From: Inia geoffrensis
Lineage: Eukaryota > Chordata > Mammalia > Artiodactyla > Iniidae
NCBI GenBank assembly: GCA_036417435.1
Contig: CM070899.1
Coordinates: 174,063,494 to 174,127,493, forward strand
Length of the DNA: 64,000 bases
Reading direction: 5' to 3'
Within the stretch, counting starts at the first letter, position 1. Every line of letters starts with the position of its first letter. Shown piece after piece: positions 56,583 through 64,000 of the stretch. The notes under the pieces are model-generated. The model saw only the letters and a program-made list of their open reading frames with translations, had not been told where the DNA came from and ran no database searches. A program made the translations under genes and the position numbers.

Positions 56583-56761
56583 ATATTATATGTATATTTT
56601 TTCATCTTTTAATTATCTCTTTGGTAGTTACAGATAATGTGTTCATTATGGTCTGGATCACTGACAGTCAGTGATACTCTTCTCATCAGAGAAGCTAGTG
56701 ATCGAAACTTGGATTTATCTGAGCAAGAGTTTGGCTCAAGAGTGAGGAGGCTAAATAAAAA
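56583..56761. other. short single-copy spacer
   Basis: Nothing recognised. A 70-codon frame runs from here into the GT tract. Confidence 0.4.
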
Positions 56762-56786
56762 GTGTGTGTGTGTGTGTGTGTGTGTG
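56762..56786. repeat. (GT)12 microsatellite
   Basis: Pure gt units followed by gcacgcacatgtgtg. Confidence 0.96.
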
Positions 56787-58539
56787 CACGCACATGTGTG
56801 TTTACAGGTATATACTTCACATGTAAAACATGAATGTGTTCCTTGTTAATCAATGGAGAATGAAGTAATACAGACACTCAAAAAAAAAAGAGCAATGGTA
56901 TCAAAGACAGTATTTGCCCCTGTCTTAGATGTTAAAATGTTAAGACTTAGGTTATTTGACACAAAAGTAAAAATAAAATAGATTATTGCTTGAAATAGGA
57001 TGGACAGCTTTTTATAATTACATAGACAACATCAGCAGGATGTAAGTCATTTAAAGATGACATTAGTGCTGAGCCAGCCAAAAAAGGGAAGAAAACAAGA
57101 GTTTGAATGACCTCTGCACAGCCCACGTTCTGTCATGTGTAATTGTTTAATTGCACTTTGAGGTGCAGTCTCGGCGAGAAGAATACGTATTATTCTGCTT
57201 CTGCCAGTGCAAGATGCTTTGGTGTCCACCTGTGGGAAAGTATTAATGGATTTGCTATAATTAAAGCATTTGCCATTGAAAGAGCTTTCCCCTCATACTT
57301 TTATCTTACTTGAGATTTAAAACATAAACTAGCAGACTGAGTTGTCAGCTTTGCCAAGAGAATGACAAGCAAATATTGTTTAGTAAATATTTATCTGACC
57401 AAAGGTGATAATGAATGTTACTCCCTGAGAACTCTGGGAGTATTAAAATTATTGGGAAATCATTCACCTGTATCTAGGATTTGACATAACTTACAGATTT
57501 TATTTTTCAGGACAAGTCCTTTTTATTTATTTATTTATTATTTTATTTTGTTTACTGATCTCCAGCAAACTGTTGGGCAGCCTTCAAAATAATGATTTAA
57601 AGAATGAACAGGAGTGGATTACCTACAGCAGAGTTCAGTGGACTGGGGTGAATTAGACCTATTATTAGATTGATATCTAAGGGAGGGAGAGGTAGCCTGA
57701 GGAGACTAGGAGAAGAGCAGGCTGGGTGACAGTATTATAACTAGGGCATCGCAGTGGGTCACAGGCAAACAGTCCCCATCAGGGAAGTGCAGTACAGGTG
57801 AGGGACACATCACATCAGGCAGATGGAACAGAGGCACAGACAGTATTGGAACAGACCATTCTGCATTGATGCAGATGGCCAGTCGACGGGCTTCTGAGAA
57901 GTGTGTCAGACAACGGGGTGGGGGGTGGGGTTTGGGTAGGTCTGGCCATACCTGGGTAGATGGGGAGGGGTCGTAAAATCAATGAAAAGCTCAATTACTA
58001 AAAATACCGTTAAAGAGGGACACCTGCCACAAATCAGGCAAGATCCTGTACCACCTGAGTATGCAGAACAAGAGTGGCGGTTTCATGGTGCCAAAGGGCA
58101 TTCTTTGGAGCTATCGCCAAAGGAATTTTGGCTCTTATGAGTGTTAATGAAATACTTTGGAGTACTTTGATATAAATCTTTCTTTTTTGAGTTTAGCCCA
58201 TGGTTTGATCTTACATTCTGCAGAAATTAGTTGAAAAACTACCGTCTACCTCTGGGAAACATTTTTATGATAATATAATAAAGTCTGAATTCTGACTCAT
58301 CGCTTTTTCAGAAGATGGTTCAGTGCTAGTGTCCATTATTCTTCTATGTTAGGACTTATTTATAAAATGCTTGAGAACCATTTGAAATTTTTTGGAAATG
58401 GTAGGCCCCCTCTTTTTTTGGTATGCTCTTTAAATTTATATGGTGACAAGCTCTTTTGATTCTTTTCATTGCCACTTTTATTTCTCTTAATGCCCATGAC
58501 ACTCCTGTTATTAATTGTACACTTAGGGTCATGCATTAA
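56787..58539. other. single-copy sequence, partly resembling conserved regulatory DNA
   Basis: 57040-57480 is balanced, free of recognisable repeats and holds clustered homeodomain and E-box sites (see findings). 57525-57550 is (tta)-rich. 57600-58100 is GC-richer with a G-run (gggtggggggtggggtttgg near 57918). No gene. Confidence 0.45.
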
Positions 58540-58760
58540 CTCATTCAAGCCACTTGGGCTCCTCCAAATATACTGGTGTTCGATTCATTAAATGACGCGT
58601 TAATTGTTTTCAAACCACTAGGGCCTCATTTAATAACTTGCTGAAACCTGCAATTAAATGGTGTCCCAGTGCCCTCAAAATGTATCCTCATTTAATGACT
58701 CAGGCACTCTTGAAAAGGGAATTTACTAAGTGACCACAATTGTGCCAGAGTTGTGAACTG
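58540..58760. promoter_or_regulatory. cluster of attaaatga-like sites, possible regulatory element
   Basis: cattaaatgac (58588), catttaataac (58627), caattaaatgg (58650) and catttaatgac (58691) occur on alternating strands within about 110 bases. The spacing and orientation look organised. No function is shown. It could equally be AT-rich chance. Confidence 0.2.
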
Positions 58761-58999
58761 AGTTACTCTTCTGGGTTCCTTTTTTATCCTTTCTCTATCT
58801 GTGGCCCTTCCAATGTCTTGCTGAGGTATATATATTAATGTCACCAAAAGCTTGTAATTTTGCAATTTCAAGACCTAACACGTTTCTCAGCCTTAATTTT
58901 AGACATCTCTAGGCCGGAAAACCATAGACCAAGACAGATCTCATACCTTGCGCTCTGAGATGGGCTCCATCATAGTGTCAGCAGGTAACCCATATAATT
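58761..58999. other. short single-copy spacer
   Basis: Nothing recognised. Confidence 0.4.
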
Positions 59000-59168
59000 A
59001 AAAGTGCTATACGTACAGGCACTGGGCTAAGCCTTTAGCTCCATTTTCTCATTGAATTCTCCAAAACTATGGGTTGTAGGTCTTTATATTCACCTAGATT
59101 TTACAGATAAAGCAGTTGAAGCTAGAGTAGTCCCAGAAGAGCAAGTGGTAGAGCTGGAATCCTAACAG
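59000..59168 (-). mobile_element. MIR SINE, antisense
   Basis: acaggcactgggctaagcct, ttctcattgaattctccaaa, tagattttacagataaagca and agcaagtggtagagctggaa are the reversed MIR series. Confidence 0.83.
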
Positions 59169-59226
59169 AGCCAATAGCCATTCCATCTCCACATTTCAGG
59201 GGCCTCTGTCATTCATTCCTTAGTGC

Positions 59227-59246
59227 ATTCATTCATTCATTCATTC
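59227..59246. repeat. (ATTC)5 tract
   Basis: Five pure attc units, probably grown from the attcattca end of an L2 or MIR; sequence after it (actaatgctcactctgtgac) hints at an antisense L2 3' end. Confidence 0.9.
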
Positions 59247-59289
59247 CTCCTACAATTACTAATGCTCACTCTGTGACAGATTGACAGCT

Positions 59290-60813
59290 TACTGAGAGTG
59301 AAGGGCAGGGAGTCTGTTATTCCAAATTTCGGGGTAACTCTGAGCTTCATCTAATGCCTTTAAACTTTATAGTCATGATGGAGAACTGTTTCTTAAATCA
59401 AAGATGGATGAGTCCCACTTTTAAAACTCAATTATGCATAAGCATATAGCAAGCATATGTTTACTTAATAAAGTTTAATGTTCTTGTACCCGTGAAACAG
59501 TTAGATGTATATGTATATATACAGAGCGAATATGAGTGTATCTCTCATTTATGCCGATCATCTCCAACATATATATGCCCTGTGTGTAGAAGTCTAAAAG
59601 ACATGTAACCTCTGGAAATATCCTGCTCTGGGCCGTTCAATTCCCCCCACCCCCCTTGCTGCTTTACTTTAGGATTCCTTTCTTTCTGACTTTCCCACTA
59701 TTTCTTTGGCAGCTGTAGGTTCAACCATTGCCCTTGCTCCTTTCTCACTATTCTGCCATGCCTTCTCCTGCCCTGCCATTCTCTACACCTTCAATGGTTT
59801 CTCTCTCAAATGTTTCTCTGTCTCCGAGCCACCAGAAAATATAACTACACAGCTAAAGCACTGAGAAGGTAACACAATCTGCCCTATTCTCCTTTATAAA
59901 AAATATTGGGTAGTTAGTATTTCTCTTCCCTTTGTGGTAATACAGAAATGCAATATTATAGTGGTTTGTGGGTCACTCGCTCTGGATCAAAGTTTGTTAT
60001 TTCTCAGCTTTCAGTTTTTCTTGTCCTGACTTAAAGTATACTCGCACCTGGTTCTTTACCCCCTTCTTCCTGCAGTTCTCATCCCCTCTTTCTAATTTCT
60101 CCCGTTTCCCTTCCACAATCTCCTGTAATTACTGTTCACGTCTGTTAAATTGCCTTAGAGGCTTTGGAACAGCATAGCCACAGAGTCTAAGGTGGGAAAT
60201 TGTATTTTCTGAGCTCTGCTCCCTACTCCTCAAGTGCCTACTGCAGGCTTTGTTAAATGAAAACCACAGGGTCCCCACCTCTTCTTCCTGCTTAAAAGCT
60301 CCCTGCATCTTCCCTACATAGAAATTAGGCCTAATTTTAGACCCGCTGCCTTTGGAGGTTGGTTGCCTCTGGGGTGATTTTAAAGCTAGGTGTGATTAAG
60401 GAAATCTCTCTTTCACTTCTAGACTAATTCTGTTTAGCTATTCCATTTAGTTATAACTCATTTTTGAAGTAAAATTCAAGTCCAGTAACCCAAAGAATTG
60501 GTTTTACTTTCAAAATCTGAACAGAGTAAACACCAAATGATATTACATGGGAAATTGCTTCCTTGATTTCAAAAAAATTTGGATTTTCATTTTCACAGGA
60601 TAAGTTAAGAGATCCTTACTAAAACAAAAGGTATCATAGCTTTATTCTCTTGCTAGATTGTCCTCTTTTAACCAATTTGCTTGTTTATGGGGGGAAAACT
60701 CATGCAAAGAGATACTTCCTTGTTTTAGAGGAAAACAAGGAATTTTAGAAATACAGAATGTTTATACTTCAGTGCAAAGAAATTTCAAGCTACATTAATA
60801 TTTACTATATAAG
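59290..60813. other. single-copy sequence, no gene seen
   Basis: 59500-59580 has tata-rich alternating sequence. 59640-59840 is C/T-rich and could be old L2, unproven. No open frame over 69 codons. Confidence 0.4.
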
Positions 60814-61044
60814 AGTCATATGGGGCTTCCTTGGTGGCGCAGTGGTTGAGAGTCTGCCTGCCAATGCAGGGGACGGGGGTTCGTGCCCCGGTTTGGGAAG
60901 ATCCTACATGCGGCGGAGCGGCTGGGCCCGTGAGCCATGGCCACTGAGCCTGCGCGTCCGGAGCCTGTGCTCCTCAACGGGAGAGGCCACAGCAGTGAGA
61001 GGCCCGCGTACCGCAAAAAAAAAAAAAAAAAAAAAAGTCATATG
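60814..61044 (+). mobile_element. CHR SINE, short cetacean-type form
   Basis: Head gggcttccttggtggcgcag, central deletion (gcctgcgcgtccggagcctg), 3' end gcccgcgtaccgc and poly-A of about 21. Perfect 9-bp target duplication agtcatatg at 60814-60822 and 61036-61044. Confidence 0.97.
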
Positions 61045-61085
61045 CACCTGATACTTAGTAGGTACTTGATAAATATTTATTAAAC
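61045..61085 (+). mobile_element. L2 or MIR 3' terminus
   Basis: gatacttagtaggtacttga then taaatatttattaaacaata is the common ending. The SINE inserted directly before it. Confidence 0.6.
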
Positions 61086-61325
61086 AATAATAATAGCTAA
61101 TACTTAAATATTTATTTTATGTGCCAGCCACTGTCCAAAGATCCTTAGTTAATTCTCACAACCACTTAAAGAGGTATGTTCTATTATTGTTCCTGAGTTA
61201 CAGATGTAGCTCTGGGGTACTCTGAGGTTAAATGATTTAAACTTGTTCAAGGTCTCTCAACCAGTAAGGAGTTGAGCTGGGATTCAAACCCAGACCGTCT
61301 GGTTCCCGAGGCTTGCTCCTGCCCC
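61086..61325 (-). mobile_element. MIR SINE, antisense, near full length
   Basis: tatgtgccagccactgtcca, agttaattctcacaaccact, ggtctctcaaccagtaagga, gagctgggattcaaacccag and accgtctggttcccgaggct give the reversed MIR from core to tRNA side. Confidence 0.92.
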
Positions 61326-63684
61326 ACTGTGTATACTGCCCTCCAAGGTAGATAAAGACAAGGCTTGCACATGACATTGTACACCAAAGGTGATTGTTGA
61401 AGTAATTCTACTCATGAAAATTTCAGATGTAAACTTACAACTGTGACTGCGGTCAAAATCGCTGGATATTATGTACATAATCAGTCATATACAGGAATAT
61501 CAATTGCTAAGATTTCGTAACTCAGGCTAGTCCTATTACTTCATCTTTGGTCCTAAAAGCTCAGTCCTTTGGTCAGAATTTTATTTAAAGGAAAAGATAG
61601 CTTCTATAAATAAAGATTGACTTCTTATACTTTGAAATTCCTTCCACTCTCTCCCCCAACCTGCCTCCACATTTGATGGGCACTTAATGCAGCAATAAGT
61701 TTTGATGTTCTCTGGTGTGCCGGTACAGCAATAAGTCTCAGTATGGATTTGTTTATCTCCAAATAAAACCCTTGGTGTACAGAATAAACTAAGGCCCAAG
61801 CCAGACAGCAGGAGGAGACTTTCTTCTTGACTATGCCTTCATTGCAATGCCCTTTGCCACTATAATGATTCACCTTTGCCATCACAAGGAGTAGGTTCAT
61901 CTAAGACAGGTCAATTCTGTAGCTATTCAGGATCTGGGTTTATTTTAACTTACATCCTACGGGGCTGGCTCCAACTTTCATCAGTGGGGCTGACATACAT
62001 AATGATATTTTACCAGTCAGTTTACACGAGCTGTCAGGGAACTCCTAGGTGTGGGGAAGTGATTTGACGCAGGACCTACAATGGTTATGGCTGTGACAAA
62101 CACCTGCTTTGCTAGGAGTTTGGTGTTTGTGATGAAAATTGCATATGCATCCCTATAAAAGTTTATTGTTATTCTGAATATTAAGCCCTACTGCATATTT
62201 CCAAGGCTGAACATACGTCAGAAGTGTCTAACATTTGTCACGTTTGTTGCAGGAAGCATTAAGTAACAATTGGAGGAAAAAATACCGTATTCTGTTACTT
62301 CATCAGTTGAGATAGTTGAGAGCGTATAATAAAGTGACTTGTGAGCTACTTAATTTTTACATAATGACTGCTAATCCTCAAAGTCCCAAACGCCTTGAGA
62401 AAGTCATATAATATAAATAAATTCAGGGAAGTATTCCTTTATTCAAGAATGGCCGTAAAATCCATCTGAATATTCTAAGGCTTGTTTTAAATCCAGTGGA
62501 AGTTCTGTGCCAAAAGATGTGTCTATGTCCAACATAATAATGGCTTCCTTTGCAAAGAAGCAATACTTCTGAAATAAGGGCAGTGCTTTAGAAGTGTATA
62601 TAGTAAACAGTTGAAAATAATCTTAGAGACAAAACCCAAGTAAGTGAAATTTTGTGATTAATAAAACAATCCTCCAAGGTCTTTTTACCATCCCGTCAGC
62701 ATGTCACAAGAGCAGATGGCAGCTGGGGGCTGATCGACTAGTAACACAGCCTTTCTCAGACATGTTTCCTTTCTTGAAGCCTCATAAGTGAACTCTGAAG
62801 AGGAAACCTTAATATTCATGAATAGGATTTAGTAAATGACTTGAATGGCTGGGGAGTCAATCATGCTAACAGTGAACCCACTCCAGTGCCCAGGGGTTGG
62901 ACCTGAAGGGGTTCCATTCCTGAAAGTGGGATAAAGTCAAAGAAACACACTGGTCCCAAGATCCCAGAGGGAGTCAAAGCCCAACCTTTAGAAGGAAAAA
63001 CTAGCCTGGGCACAGCTACACAGGCTGGAGGTGCAGCGGGAACTGGGACTGTGAGAAATCTTCTGGAGGAAGATAAAGGTAGATCTTAATGAGAAAAGAA
63101 ATTTCCAAGGTGTCCCTGCAGTTTAAAATCCTAGGAATCCCTGGGAAACCCAAGGGTTGGTACTTTCCATTTTCTATCACAATCCTAAGAAGTTAATTTG
63201 TTCCCCTAAGTTTTCCATAGCATAGTGTAACAGCCTCCTATGGGTCATAGAGATTCATTTGAATTAACCACTTTCCAGTTTCTGCAATTCATGTGTGCCT
63301 TAGAGGGCAAAGTGAGGTGAGGAGGGTATTCATTTGTTCATATCTCCTTGTAGATCCTCTTCATTGGATTACTTTTCTTAGCAACTAGAGGAGGTCATAA
63401 GCCTGGGGAATCATGGTCATCCGTAGGAGGACAATAGTAGATCTCCTTCTGCAGATGAGTACAAGACTTGTCTTGTTTAGAGATCCCCTATACTCCAGAA
63501 TGATATGAGAATACTACTTCTTTTTGTCACATCTCTTCCATGACTCTCTTCTTTAGTATTATCAAGAGAAAATGTGGAAAGTGCTTTAGGGAACAGAAAA
63601 TATAATCTATGCTTCTTATTGTATTTAAAAAAATTTAACATGTTTATTTTTTAAGAATAGGCATAGTGGGAGATTTTTTAGCGG
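61326..63684. other. single-copy sequence, no gene seen
   Basis: About 2.3 kb with no confident repeat. 62690-62880 has clustered E-box and POU-like sites (see findings). Open frames of 72 and 91 codons at 61581-61900 (minus) overlap each other in different frames and lack domains. Confidence 0.45.
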
Positions 63685-63805
63685 TCATCCAGCCCATTAT
63701 CAGTTTAGCAGGTGAAAGCACCGTTACCTTGAGAAATTAAATGATTGGTTAAGTCACACAGCTAGTTAGTAGCAGAGCTAGGAATAGATGTTAGGTCTCC
63801 CTGAT
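63685..63805 (-). mobile_element. MIR SINE fragment, antisense
   Basis: ttggttaagtcacacagcta then gttagtagcagagctaggaa is the reversed MIR centre. Confidence 0.75.
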
Positions 63806-64000
63806 TGGAACATGTATGATTATATATGATAAATCTTCATATATAATAATATATATGCAACAGGTAATTCATTATTAAATAATATGTAATGTCATAATAT
63901 GATTTTCAAGTAGAATGACTAGCTGAGAGCTTTGTTTTTGCAAAATCAGAAATTATGCTATCAACTACCATGCATTTCCTCTTCTGTAGTCAACGAAACT
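63806..64000. other. AT-rich sequence to the window end
   Basis: Alternating at/ta-rich stretch at 63818-63900, then undistinguished sequence. Confidence 0.45.

Noticed and set aside
44036..64000. CRISPR-like or regularly spaced direct repeats
   Set aside because: Only microsatellites and tandem duplications are present, and the genome is clearly mammalian.

Overview
The window is AT-rich mammalian nuclear DNA from a cetartiodactyl, almost certainly a whale or dolphin. It contains about ten tRNA-derived SINEs with the CHR-type head (gggcttccctggtggcgcag). Several are the short, centrally deleted, poly-A-tailed form typical of cetaceans. Four of these short copies have clean target-site duplications. 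Older mammalian repeats (L2, MIR, MER5A, MER20, Tigger, L1M) make up much of the rest. Species cannot be decided from the sequence.

I find no protein-coding gene I can name, no rRNA, tRNA or snRNA gene, no CpG island and no CRISPR array. The long open frames fall into two groups: those inside SINE or L2 copies (for example 6025-6444, 15715-16233, 37779-38246, 50153-50575), which are artefacts, and a few outside repeats, listed with low confidence. The window reads as an intergenic stretch or the inside of a very large intron.

Layout: 1-6 kb is an L2 fragment, AT-rich single-copy DNA and antisense L1 pieces. 6-16 kb has three L2 blocks, a CHR SINE, MIR copies and a 41-bp dispersed duplication. 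16-24 kb has a MIR split by an L1, more MIRs, a centre-deleted SINE, an exon-like segment at 22.6 kb and a near-complete MER5A. 24-32 kb holds L2, a second MER5A, a cluster of exon-like segments (27.5-29 kb), MER20 and a stack of three SINEs, one inserted inside another. 32-44 kb holds young short SINEs, MIRs, L2 blocks, and a Tigger-type element with TA duplications. 44-64 kb holds two more exon-like segments, L2, a (TG)28 tract, three SINEs, a hAT element split by a Tigger element, and several single-copy stretches that resemble conserved regulatory DNA.

Repeat names rest on recognising consensus features by eye; no search was run. Borders of old repeats (L2, MIR, L1) are approximate, and SINE borders are more exact because duplications frame them. 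I see no convincing new biological system. The observations most worth checking are the 41-bp duplication at 7.3/8.5 kb, the graded series of SINE structural forms, the nested transposon pairs that give relative ages, and four segments bounded by good splice signals.
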